Part shown: piece after piece, positions 8,055 through 13,811 of the stretch
Position numbering within the stretch: the first letter of the stretch is position 1
Layout: the number at the start of each line of letters is the position of its first letter
Assembly: GCA_028678965.1 (NCBI GenBank)
Contig: JAJRCM010000049.1
Location: 1-13,811 of the forward strand
Source: Methanomicrobiales archaeon
Lineage (GTDB): Archaea; Halobacteriota; Methanomicrobia; Methanomicrobiales; JACTUA01
Reading direction: 5' to 3'
DNA: 13,811 nucleotides
Made by a program: the position numbers and the translations under genes
The notes under the pieces: model-generated
What the model was told of the DNA's origin: nothing
The model's database searches: none
What the model saw: only the letters and a program-made list of their open reading frames with translations

Positions 8055-8069
8055 TGAATGTGAAGGATC

Positions 8070-9200
8070 ATGAAGGAAGCGTTCGATTACCGTGCTGTCG
8101 AGAGCCAGCACTATATGCCCGTTTTCAGCCGGACGATCAAACTCGTCCGCGGAGAAGGGGCGAAAGTATGGGATGATACCGGAAAGCAGTACATCGATTG
8201 TGTGGCCGGGATAGCCGTCTGCAGCACCGGCCACTGCCACCCTGAGGTGGTGAAGGCCATCTGTGACCAGTGCCGCACCCTCATCCACTGCTCGAACCTC
8301 TATTATGTCCCTCACCAGAGCGAACTTGTTGAACGACTTGCCTCTCTCACCGGCATGCCCCGTATTTTCCTCACCAACTCCGGTACCGAGGCGATGGAAG
8401 CGGCACTCAAACTAGCCCGCATTACAACAGGGAGAAAAAGATTTGTCGCCTTTACCCACGGGTTCCACGGAAGGACGATGGGTGCGCTCGCCGTGACGCA
8501 TAAACCCCCCATCCGCGAACCGTTCGATCCGCTCCAGCCAGAATGCGCTTTCGTAGAATATGGTGACCTTAAGGGACTGCGGAAGGTGGTTAACCGCGAG
8601 ACTGCCGGGGTGGTAGTGGAGCCAATCCAGGGTGAAGCAGGGGTGATCATTCCCCCGGACGGGTTCCTGGAGGGGGTGAGGGAGTGCTGCGACCGCAATG
8701 GTACCCTTATGATTGCCGATGAGATTCAGACGGGCATGGGACGTACCGGACGGTGGCTCACCCTCCAGCATACCGGGGTAGAGGCAGATATCGTCACCCT
8801 CGCCAAGGGTATTGCCAGCGGCTTCCCCATGGGTGCTCTCCTCTCCCGGGAGGGGATCACCTTTAAAAAAGGCGAGCATGGGAGCACCTTTGGGGGAGGG
8901 CCTGTTGCCTGTGCTGCAGCTCTTGCCACCCTTCAGGTCATTGAACGGATCCTTCCTGATGTCGAACGGAAGGGTGCCCTTTTCAGGAAGGGTCTGGCGG
9001 ACCATAATCCCCGTGTGATGGGGCTGATGATCGGTCTTGCTGCCGGCGATCGGTGCCCCACCATCCAAGCATATTGTGCTGATAAGGGGGTCCTGATCAA
9101 CTGTGCCGCTGATGGGAACCTTAGGCTCGTGCCACCATTGGTCATCAGCGACGAGGAGATAAGGAAGGCAGTGGAGGTACTCAATGAGGCCTTCGGGTAG
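8070..9200 (+). CDS. argD: Class III aminotransferase, probably acetylornithine aminotransferase
   Basis: The protein has 376 residues and is a fold-type I PLP enzyme of the ornithine/acetylornithine aminotransferase group. The cofactor-binding phosphate loop is NSGTEAMEAALKLAR (103-117), and a stacking segment FTHGFHGRT follows (128-136). The Asp that contacts the pyridine nitrogen is in IADEIQTGMGRTG (Asp217). The Schiff-base lysine is Lys246 in VTLAKGIASGFPMGA. A C-terminal LRLVPPLVIS segment matches ArgD proteins. ArgD converts N-acetylglutamate semialdehyde to N-acetylornithine in arginine synthesis, with glutamate as amino donor. Close relatives act on N-succinyl-diaminopimelate or 4-aminobutyrate, so the exact substrate is the least certain part. 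The end of the gene overlaps hisC by 17 bases and contains its ribosome binding site, which ties their expression together. Confidence 0.87.
   Translation: MKEAFDYRAVESQHYMPVFSRTIKLVRGEGAKVWDDTGKQYIDCVAGIAVCSTGHCHPEVVKAICDQCRTLIHCSNLYYVPHQSELVERLASLTGMPRIFLTNSGTEAMEAALKLARITTGRKRFVAFTHGFHGRTMGALAVTHKPPIREPFDPLQPECAFVEYGDLKGLRKVVNRETAGVVVEPIQGEAGVIIPPDGFLEGVRECCDRNGTLMIADEIQTGMGRTGRWLTLQHTGVEADIVTLAKGIASGFPMGALLSREGITFKKGEHGSTFGGGPVACAAALATLQVIERILPDVERKGALFRKGLADHNPRVMGLMIGLAAGDRCPTIQAYCADKGVLINCAADGNLRLVPPLVISDEEIRKAVEVLNEAFG
9173..9178 (+). promoter_or_regulatory. hisC ribosome binding site inside argD
   Basis: GGAGGT lies 5 bases before the hisC ATG at 9184 and within the last codons of argD. 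It fixes the hisC start at 9184, although the first codons lie inside argD in another frame. Confidence 0.85.
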
Positions 9201-10239
9201 GGCCTGTTTCAGCGGGAACGGCTATGTGTACGCCACTAGGGCAGAGGAGATAGCAAAGGAGCAGGGTATTAAGCGTATTGCTAGGCTTGCCAGCAATGAG
9301 AATCCCTTCCCTCCTTCACCAAAAGCACTGCAATGTGCGGAAAAGGCACTTCAAGAGGTCAACCGGTATCCTCCGGAAGTGCACCGGACTCTGGTGAAGG
9401 CTTTCGCAGAACGGTTTGGGTACCCCTCTGTGGTTCTCGGCAACGGGATGGATGGAGTCATCGAGACCGTACTCCGCACGCTCATTGACCCCGGAGACCG
9501 GGTGGTGATCGCCCAGCCTACCTTCTCGTTTTATGGGGTGGCGGCGACTGCTCAGTCTGCGTCCGTCGTTTCGGTTCCCCGGAGATCTGATTTCTCGGTG
9601 GATATACCAGCGTTCATCAGGGCATGTCAGGATGCAAAGCTGGCCTTTCTGTGCACCCCAAATAACCCAACGGGAACATTCACCCCGCTGGAAGAGGTAA
9701 GGGAGATTCTTGACGCAACTGACACTCTCCTCTTCCTTGATAATGCGTATATCGAGTTTGCCGCTGCTGATTACCTCGGCCTGATGCAGGAGAATGACCA
9801 TCTGATCATTGGGAGAACCATGTCAAAGGCCTATTCCCTGGCCGGCCTGCGCCTGGGGTATGCCTTCGTGCCTGCATGGTTCGAGACGTCCTATCTCCGC
9901 GCCTCGACCCCCTTCGCGGTGAACCGTGTGACGGCAGCGGCTGCCGAAGGGGCACTCTCTGACCAGAGCCATGTGACCCGCATCGTCACCCATGTACGGC
10001 ACTGGCGGCGGAGATTCCTTGAAGAATGTGGGAACCGTGCCTACCCTTCGGAGGCGAACTTTATCCTCATCGATGTTGCTCCTCTCAAAGGAGATGAGGT
10101 CATGGAACGTCTCGCTGCACGGGGGATCATGGTTCGGTCATGTGCAAGCTTCCCCGGGCTTGGTGATCACTTCATCCGGGTCAGTGTGGGGGAAGCGTGG
10201 GAGAATGAGCTCTTTCTGCGTGAGATAGCAGTATTATGA
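9184..10239 (+). CDS. hisC: Histidinol-phosphate aminotransferase
   Basis: HisC transfers an amino group from glutamate to imidazole-acetol phosphate, giving histidinol phosphate, the seventh step of histidine synthesis. The 351-residue protein shows the expected PLP fold-type I marks: ARLASNENPFPPSP (33-46), the CTPNNPTG turn (158-165), DNAYIEF (186-192, with Asp186 contacting the cofactor ring), and the Schiff-base Lys215 in GRTMSKAYSLAGLRLGYA. The C-terminal part has MVRSCASFPGLGDHFIRVSVG, in which the Arg residues bind the substrate phosphate and carboxylate. The usual Glu of the D-E-A-Y motif is Asn here, a common variant. The start is set by the GGAGGT site at 9173-9178. The gene overlaps argD by 17 bases upstream and the kinase gene by 4 bases downstream. 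Its presence with hisD in the window supports a full histidine pathway, although the genes are not in one operon. Confidence 0.95.
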   Translation: MRPSGRACFSGNGYVYATRAEEIAKEQGIKRIARLASNENPFPPSPKALQCAEKALQEVNRYPPEVHRTLVKAFAERFGYPSVVLGNGMDGVIETVLRTLIDPGDRVVIAQPTFSFYGVAATAQSASVVSVPRRSDFSVDIPAFIRACQDAKLAFLCTPNNPTGTFTPLEEVREILDATDTLLFLDNAYIEFAAADYLGLMQENDHLIIGRTMSKAYSLAGLRLGYAFVPAWFETSYLRASTPFAVNRVTAAAAEGALSDQSHVTRIVTHVRHWRRRFLEECGNRAYPSEANFILIDVAPLKGDEVMERLAARGIMVRSCASFPGLGDHFIRVSVGEAWENELFLREIAVL

Positions 10240-10748
10240 TGTACGGTATCACCGGAACACCTGGAACGGGAAAATCCTCGGTGGGAACTGAGCTCTCCTG
10301 CCGCGGCTACCAGGTGATACATCTGGTAGATACGATCCAGCCCTACATCATCGAACAGGACCGGGAAAGAGGTACAGCGGTGGTAGATGAAGAGCGATGG
10401 GCAAAGGAATTCATCCCCATAGATGGGTTCGTGGAGGGACACCTTGCCCACTATCTTCCCTGTGACCTGATCATCGTCCTCCGCTGCCGTCCCGATGTCC
10501 TGGAGGCGCGGTTGCGATCGAGAGGATATGCCTGGCCCAAGATTCGGGAGAATGCAGAATCAGAGGCTATGGACCTGATACTCTCACAAACAGCGGTACG
10601 ATTCGGGGATGGCCGCATCCATGAGATTGATACCACCCATATCACCATACAGGACGTTACTGACCAGGTGGAACGAGTCATAACGGGAGCGGATCCGCTG
10701 GTGTATGGGACATTAGACTGGTCAGAGTACCTGGAGTACTACGTATGA
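10236..10748 (+). CDS. AK6/Fap7-like adenylate kinase family protein
   Basis: This small P-loop kinase has 170 residues. The Walker A motif GTPGTGKS is at 7-14. Further family marks are VDEERW (50-55), the GHLAHYLPCDLIIVLRC core (68-84) and the RGYAWPKIRENAESE lid-like segment (96-110). This pattern belongs to the archaeal and eukaryotic AK6/Fap7 group rather than to long-lid adenylate kinases. Members phosphorylate AMP (and sometimes dAMP or CMP) with ATP, and several assist late maturation of the small ribosomal subunit through contact with uS11; which applies here is not visible. Translation starts at ATG 10236, with ATG 10239 as an equal alternative. The start overlaps the hisC stop codon and the gene's own stop codon overlaps the next start, so ribosomes probably pass from one gene to the next. 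Confidence 0.85.
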   Translation: MMYGITGTPGTGKSSVGTELSCRGYQVIHLVDTIQPYIIEQDRERGTAVVDEERWAKEFIPIDGFVEGHLAHYLPCDLIIVLRCRPDVLEARLRSRGYAWPKIRENAESEAMDLILSQTAVRFGDGRIHEIDTTHITIQDVTDQVERVITGADPLVYGTLDWSEYLEYYV

Positions 10749-11341
10749 CCCTGGACCGCTATCGTCCGCTCACCGGTGATCTCCTCCGACCGTTTGTCAG
10801 GCTCTGTATCTGGGCAGGCATCCACGCTGATGTCTTCAGCGTCCTTGCCTTTCTCGCTGCGGTCGCAGCGGGCGGAGCGTTCTACTGGGGGCTTGTGGCC
10901 CCTGCTCTCCTCTGCGTATTCCTGAATGCACTTTTCGATGCCCTGGATGGTGCACTCGCCCGTGCGATGAAGACCGCAAGCCTGCGGGGTGATGTGCTCG
11001 ATCATGTCCTGGATCGGTACGCGGATATTTTTATCCTCACCGGGATTTTTGCCGGAGGAGCGGCGACCTGGCCGATTGGCGTGTTTGCCCTCACCGGTGT
11101 ACTGATGTCCTCCTACATGGGCACCCAGGCCCAGGCAGTAGGGATAGGACGGTACTATGGAGGGGTCCTGGGGCGTGCAGACCGGCTGGTACTGATTCTC
11201 ATCGGGGGTCTGCTGGACCTGTTTCCCGTCCCTCAGCTGCTCTCCCTTACCTTCCTCGGCTGGCTTCTTCTCATTTTTGGGGTGCTGGGTCACTATACAG
11301 CAGTCCAGCGGTTTGCCCACATCTGGAGAAAAATGAAGTAA
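10745..11341 (+). CDS. CDP-alcohol phosphatidyltransferase, probably archaetidylinositol phosphate synthase type
   Basis: This integral membrane enzyme has 198 residues and about six hydrophobic helices. The signature of the family, D-xx-DG-xx-AR-(8)-G-xxx-D-xxx-D, is complete: Asp65, Asp68, Gly69, Ala72, Arg73, Gly82, Asp86 and Asp90. The four Asp residues bind two metal ions and the CDP-activated lipid. Family members join a polar alcohol to CDP-linked lipid with release of CMP. In methanogens a short enzyme of this kind commonly makes archaetidylinositol phosphate from CDP-archaeol and inositol phosphate. The assignment to inositol phosphate rather than serine or glycerol phosphate comes from length and the frequent pairing with an AK6-like kinase, as recalled rather than shown here. 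The start ATG overlaps the kinase stop codon (ATGA). The stop codon lies only 6 bases from the end of the convergent membrane gene. Confidence 0.85.
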   Translation: MTLDRYRPLTGDLLRPFVRLCIWAGIHADVFSVLAFLAAVAAGGAFYWGLVAPALLCVFLNALFDALDGALARAMKTASLRGDVLDHVLDRYADIFILTGIFAGGAATWPIGVFALTGVLMSSYMGTQAQAVGIGRYYGGVLGRADRLVLILIGGLLDLFPVPQLLSLTFLGWLLLIFGVLGHYTAVQRFAHIWRKMK

Positions 11342-11347
11342 GAAGGT

Positions 11348-11743
11348 TCAGCGCGTCCGGGCGTAAATGGTGGTGAGAGAACCAACGAGCAGTACGCCCG
11401 TCGCTACCATCAGAAGAGGGAGCGAGAACTCTGGCCGGAAGGCGAAGAGTGTGTAGTAGCCGGCAACAAAGCCCACTATGAAGGTGAAGAGACCCCATCT
11501 CCCTATAACGAAGGAGTAAATGAGGGGACCAATGATGATGGGCAGCACCATCAAGGCGAGCAGGTAATCATTGAGATTGAAATTTTCGACCAGCGCGGTC
11601 TGGGTCTGGAGGACAATAGTGCCGTATAAAAAACCCAGGACGGAACCTATGATATCTGCCTCTGTGGGAATAGTATACCGCATGCAGAAGCCACCCACGA
11701 TAGAGGCAACATAGAGTTTGGTGAAAGCGTAGGCATACTTCAT
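11348..11743 (-). CDS. Multi-pass membrane protein of unknown function
   Basis: I do not recognise this protein. It has 131 residues and about four membrane segments: roughly 27-46, 60-80, 83-102 and 108-128. A weakly hydrophobic N-terminal part contains KLYVASIVGGF, and the protein ends in a short basic tail (ARTR). Charged residues are rare inside the segments, and there are no evident metal or catalytic motifs. The start at 11743 is well supported by a GGAGGGG ribosome binding site at 11748-11754 (complement) and by a strong TATA-like sequence farther upstream. It is the last gene before the convergent phosphatidyltransferase. It is separated from fen, also minus strand, by the AT-rich island, so it is probably transcribed alone. 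A structural role or small-molecule transport are both possible, and neither is shown. Confidence 0.8.
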   Translation of the reverse strand: MKYAYAFTKLYVASIVGGFCMRYTIPTEADIIGSVLGFLYGTIVLQTQTALVENFNLNDYLLALMVLPIIIGPLIYSFVIGRWGLFTFIVGFVAGYYTLFAFRPEFSLPLLMVATGVLLVGSLTTIYARTR

Positions 11744-11755
11744 GGGGCCCCTCCA

Positions 11756-11935
11756 TTGATTATTTATTAATATTGTATAATAATATATAAATTATTCTAT
11801 TATTTTTAAAACATAATTTTATCATAAAATAATAAATTAAAATAAAATTATTATAATATTTTCATTTTATTTTAAAATAAATTATTTTATAAAATAGCAA
11901 AATTAATAAATGAATAATAAATATATTAATCTTTT
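11756..11935. other. Extremely AT-rich intergenic island
   Basis: The 180 bases at 11761-11940 contain only nine G or C residues (5%), while the genes on both sides are well above 50%. It holds no credible coding frame. It includes two short AT palindromes, at 11866-11881 (TTTATTTTAAAATAAA) and 11883-11896 (TATTTTATAAAATA). Read on the minus strand, its fen-proximal half can end fen transcription in T-rich DNA, and its left end carries the TATA box of the 11348-11743 gene. Terminator plus promoter would explain the position; the length and extreme composition are more than those functions need. Confidence 0.85.
11782..11791 (-). promoter_or_regulatory. TATA box of the membrane protein gene
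   Basis: On the minus strand this reads TTTATATATT, a near-ideal archaeal TATA box. Its centre is about 44 bases from the ATG at 11743. A start of transcription about 25 bases downstream would leave a leader of roughly 19 bases that contains the GGAGGGG site. The surrounding DNA is very AT-rich, so a chance match is possible, but the spacing is right. Confidence 0.55.
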
Positions 11936-12937
11936 TTAAAACCAGTGGTCGAGAGTCTTCTGCCCGAAGCTCACACCCAGTTTCTCCAGAGCGGTGTTGA
12001 CCCGTTCCAGCGAGAAGTTGTACCCATCGCAGAGCATACGGCGGATTCCCTCCTGATCCGGGTTCCCCCAGGAAAGGGCGTAGGTATCAGTGACCGGCGG
12101 AGAGAGGAAAAAGTTAATAGTGGCGGGCAGGTCAAACCCTGGCTCGTGTTTACTCAGGCTTGCGGTAAATTGACCCTGACGAACATGTTTTAATGCTGTT
12201 TTTGCGCCGATACCGTGAATCCCGGGATTAAAGTCAGTCCCTACCAGAATAGCAACCTGGATCAGTTCCTCACGAGTGATACCCAGGCCACCCATAATCT
12301 CCTTGAGCAGGATCCGTTCCGGGGAGATGGAGAGGGTTCTTCCCCTGACCTTCCGCTTGCCGCTTACCGTGAGATTACGGACAAGTACCGGCGTACCGAA
12401 AAGAAGAGTATCGTAATCCTGGGAGACGGTATAATGTGCATCCCCGCGCTGCACCATATAAGCAGCCTGTGCCTCTCCTTCACTCGGTGCCTGCACCCAT
12501 GGAATACCCATCAGGCGAAGAAGGTCCTGTGATGATTCTATAACGAAATGATCTATCCTCGATGCCGACCGGGCTTGACGATAGGCTTCTTCTTTATCAC
12601 CCCGTTCCAGCGCTTCCTGCCACTGGACACTAGCCCGTTCCCGCTGTTCGCGCCGTACCTCAATTGTGGCCTTCTTGAAGGAGGGTGGCTCTCCGTCGAA
12701 TACGAAGACCGGCTTTATCCCTTTCTCGATAAAATTCAGGATTCTGAAGAGGATACCGGAGAGGTGGGATGTGACCCTTCCCCGTTCATCCATCAAGGGG
12801 GTACCATCGGGCTGACGTATAATGGAGAGGAATTGATACAGAGCGTTGTGCGCATCGATAGCGGCGACACCGTGAAGGTTCTCCCATGCCACGGGCGTTT
12901 TGTACTCCGCAAGAACGTCACGCAGTGCGACACCCAT
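11936..12937 (-). CDS. fen: Flap endonuclease 1
   Basis: FEN-1 removes 5' flaps and RNA primers during Okazaki-fragment maturation and long-patch repair. The 333-residue protein has the normal archaeal length. The two-metal active site is complete: Asp28 (AAIDAHNALYQFL), Asp81 (VFVFDGEPP), Glu153 and Glu155 (APSEGEAQA), Asp174 and Asp176 (SQDYDTLLF), and Asp235 (VGTDFNPG). The helix-hairpin-helix region follows as GIHGIGAKTALK (239-250). The C-terminal end QKTLDHWF (326-333) is a PCNA-interacting (PIP) box, so the enzyme should dock on the sliding clamp. The start M-G-V agrees with the family, in which the residue after Met is a conserved Gly near the active site. No clear ribosome binding site is seen. 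The gene follows the 12978-13292 gene on the same strand after 40 bases, so the two are probably co-transcribed. Confidence 0.97.
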   Translation of the reverse strand: MGVALRDVLAEYKTPVAWENLHGVAAIDAHNALYQFLSIIRQPDGTPLMDERGRVTSHLSGILFRILNFIEKGIKPVFVFDGEPPSFKKATIEVRREQRERASVQWQEALERGDKEEAYRQARSASRIDHFVIESSQDLLRLMGIPWVQAPSEGEAQAAYMVQRGDAHYTVSQDYDTLLFGTPVLVRNLTVSGKRKVRGRTLSISPERILLKEIMGGLGITREELIQVAILVGTDFNPGIHGIGAKTALKHVRQGQFTASLSKHEPGFDLPATINFFLSPPVTDTYALSWGNPDQEGIRRMLCDGYNFSLERVNTALEKLGVSFGQKTLDHWF

Positions 12938-12977
12938 GGATGATCAAAAGAAGGGTGCGGAAGAGAAGTTTGTTCCG

Positions 12978-13292
12978 CTATCGGTACATCCGCCGGGAGA
13001 GATCCTGTACGATCTCATCCATGTGAGCAACCGTGCTCTCGTATTTTTTGCTCATCATATTGGATATTTCTTCCAGGTTCACCCGCATCGTGCGCTCCCG
13101 TGCGATGACACTTCCATCCAGGTGCCGGATCTTCGCCCCAAGTGAGAGAAAGAGTCCGCCCAGAGAGAGCATCATCAAGGTGGCCGCAACGGCAATGGTC
13201 AGGTCCTGCCAGAGGCGGAGCACGAGCACGAGTGTGGAGAGCACCATGATGATGGTGAGTGCGATATCCCCGATGATTTCACGAAACTCCAT
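12978..13292 (-). CDS. Small two-helix membrane protein with a charged helical tail
   Basis: I do not recognise this family. The 104 residues divide into two parts. The first half has two membrane segments (about 8-27 and 32-54) joined by a very short turn, so both ends should face the same side. The second half (about 56-104) is polar and predicted helical, with heptad-like spacing of hydrophobic residues (V66, M72, V74, L76, I79, M82, M83) and an Arg-rich end (SRRMYR). This suggests a coiled coil or oligomer stalk. No catalytic motif is visible. The ATG at 13292 has no ribosome binding site and lies close to an AT-rich promoter region, so the message may have a short leader. It is the gene upstream of fen on the same strand and is divergent from the presenilin homologue. 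Coding status is supported by composition, the hydrophobic pattern and tight spacing. Confidence 0.75.
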   Translation of the reverse strand: MEFREIIGDIALTIIMVLSTLVLVLRLWQDLTIAVAATLMMLSLGGLFLSLGAKIRHLDGSVIARERTMRVNLEEISNMMSKKYESTVAHMDEIVQDLSRRMYR

Positions 13293-13349
13293 GTTTTTAG
13301 ATAATAGAAAGGCATTAATTAAACTAACTATATGTAGGATGGTAATTGT
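13293..13349. promoter_or_regulatory. Divergent promoter region between the small membrane protein and the presenilin homologue
   Basis: These 57 bases separate two outward-facing genes and must hold both promoters. TATA-like sequences are TTAATTAAA near 13315-13323 (usable on either strand) and ACTATATG near 13327-13334. An AGGATGGT ribosome binding site for the plus-strand gene is at 13336-13343, 6 bases before its ATG. The compact arrangement makes linked regulation possible. Confidence 0.5.
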
Positions 13350-13811
13350 ATGGAAAATCGGGCGCTTGTGCCACTTTTGGGAATGATGGCGCTGATGGTA
13401 CTGGTCGAACTGGTAGCTCTCTCCCTCTCCTTGCCCATGGCCGAAGCGGGGTATGCCGCGTTCGAGGACCCCGAGTCCGTTGCCAACCCCCTGGTGTTCA
13501 TCGCAATCCTTTTAGTCTTCACCCTGTTTCTCCTGATCCTGATACGGATAGGGGTGAAACGGATCATTACCCTGATCATCCTCGCTTCAATATTTTTTAC
13601 GTTTATCTATACGTTCGGAGCCATCTCTCTGATCTATTTTGGGGGCAGTGACCTTGCGACACTTCTCGCCGTGGGTCTCTCGGTTGCATGCACCGCGCTC
13701 CTCTACTTCCATCCTGAGTGGTATATAATCGATACGCTCGGCGTATTGATTGCCGGTGGAGTTGCATCGATCTTCGGGATCTCACTGGGTATCATGCCCG
13801 TCCTGCTTCTC
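13350..13811 (+). CDS. Presenilin/signal-peptide-peptidase family intramembrane aspartyl protease, N-terminal part (3' end outside window)
   Basis: The frame opens at ATG 13350 and runs without a stop to the window edge (154 codons). It is very hydrophobic, with membrane segments at about 7-27, 48-67, 71-96, 101-120 and 127-146, and a sixth beginning at the edge. Diagnostic stretches are AFEDPESVANPLVF (37-50) after the first helix, FFTFIYTFGAISL in helix 3, and HPEWYIIDTLGVLIAG (121-136) leading to FGISLGIMPVLL. These resemble the archaeal presenilin homologues, including the structurally studied protein from Methanoculleus marisnigri, as I recall its sequence. The two catalytic aspartates (YD in helix 6 and GxGD in helix 7) should lie just beyond the edge, so activity cannot be checked here. 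Family members cut other membrane proteins within the membrane; the natural substrate in archaea is unknown. An AGGATGGT site at 13336-13343 supports the start. Confidence 0.85.
   Translation, partial: MENRALVPLLGMMALMVLVELVALSLSLPMAEAGYAAFEDPESVANPLVFIAILLVFTLFLLILIRIGVKRIITLIILASIFFTFIYTFGAISLIYFGGSDLATLLAVGLSVACTALLYFHPEWYIIDTLGVLIAGGVASIFGISLGIMPVLLL

Noticed and set aside
11866..11896. AT palindromes as protein-binding operators
   Set aside because: In DNA that is 95% A+T, palindromes of 14-16 bases arise easily, and neither is repeated elsewhere in the window.
11756..11935. AT island as a replication origin
   Set aside because: There is no cdc6/orc1 gene, no origin recognition box repeats and no mini-repeat cluster nearby. 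AT richness and the closeness of fen are not enough.
12548..12943. Plus-strand frame of 131 residues opposite fen
   Set aside because: It overlaps the conserved FEN-1 N-terminal region and shows no recognisable fold or start signal.
13346..13651. Plus- and minus-strand frames over the presenilin homologue
   Set aside because: The frame starting at 13350 has coherent membrane segments and a ribosome binding site, and stays open to the edge. The others are shadows, visible only because the real frame has no stop codon in the window.
1..13811. tRNA, rRNA, insertion sequence, phage or defence genes
   Set aside because: I saw no cloverleaf-like sequence, ribosomal RNA, transposase, integrase, toxin-antitoxin or restriction gene.

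Overview
The window looks like chromosomal DNA of a methanogenic euryarchaeon, most likely order Methanomicrobiales. The evidence is a stand-alone ATP-pyrophosphatase subunit of GMP synthetase, a FEN-1 nuclease with a C-terminal PCNA-binding motif, an archaeal presenilin/SPP-type protease, a CDP-alcohol phosphatidyltransferase that fits archaeal ether-lipid synthesis, and an AK6-type nucleotide kinase. Coding DNA is moderately GC-rich, intergenic DNA is AT-rich, and many starts carry GGAGG/GGTGA-type ribosome binding sites. Genus cannot be fixed by reading alone.

Layout. The left edge holds the first 82 codons of a minus-strand lipoprotein resembling tungstate-binding TupA. It is divergent from hisD (histidinol dehydrogenase, 432-1670). 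Next is a copper module: copA, a P1B ATPase with three N-terminal metal-binding domains (1741-4389), and directly behind it a 47-residue YHS-domain protein (4400-4543). Tail-to-tail with that gene lies a minus-strand gene of unknown function, split by an apparent frameshift (4480-4903). A hot-dog thioesterase (4993-5427) precedes a tightly packed plus-strand block: pyrG, guaAB, argD, hisC, an AK6-like kinase and a CDP-alcohol phosphatidyltransferase (5544-11341). Its last four genes overlap one another by 17, 4 and 4 bases.

The right part is transcribed mostly leftward: a four-helix membrane protein (11348-11743), a strikingly AT-rich non-coding island (11756-11935, about 5% G+C by hand count), fen (11936-12937) and a small membrane protein with a helical tail (12978-13292). 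The last gene, plus strand and cut by the window edge, is a presenilin/signal-peptide-peptidase homologue (13350 onward); its catalytic aspartates should lie just outside the window.

How the genes fit together. Most of the window is housekeeping: CTP and GMP synthesis, histidine and arginine (or a related pathway) aminotransferases, lipid head-group transfer, and Okazaki-fragment processing. The accessory elements are the copper module with its internally duplicated metal-binding domains, the tungstate lipoprotein, the broken gene and the presenilin homologue. I see no CRISPR array, rRNA, tRNA, transposase or phage gene. I find no convincing wholly new system; the items most worth following up are the copA domain duplication with its YHS partner, the frameshifted gene, the AT island and the presenilin locus.
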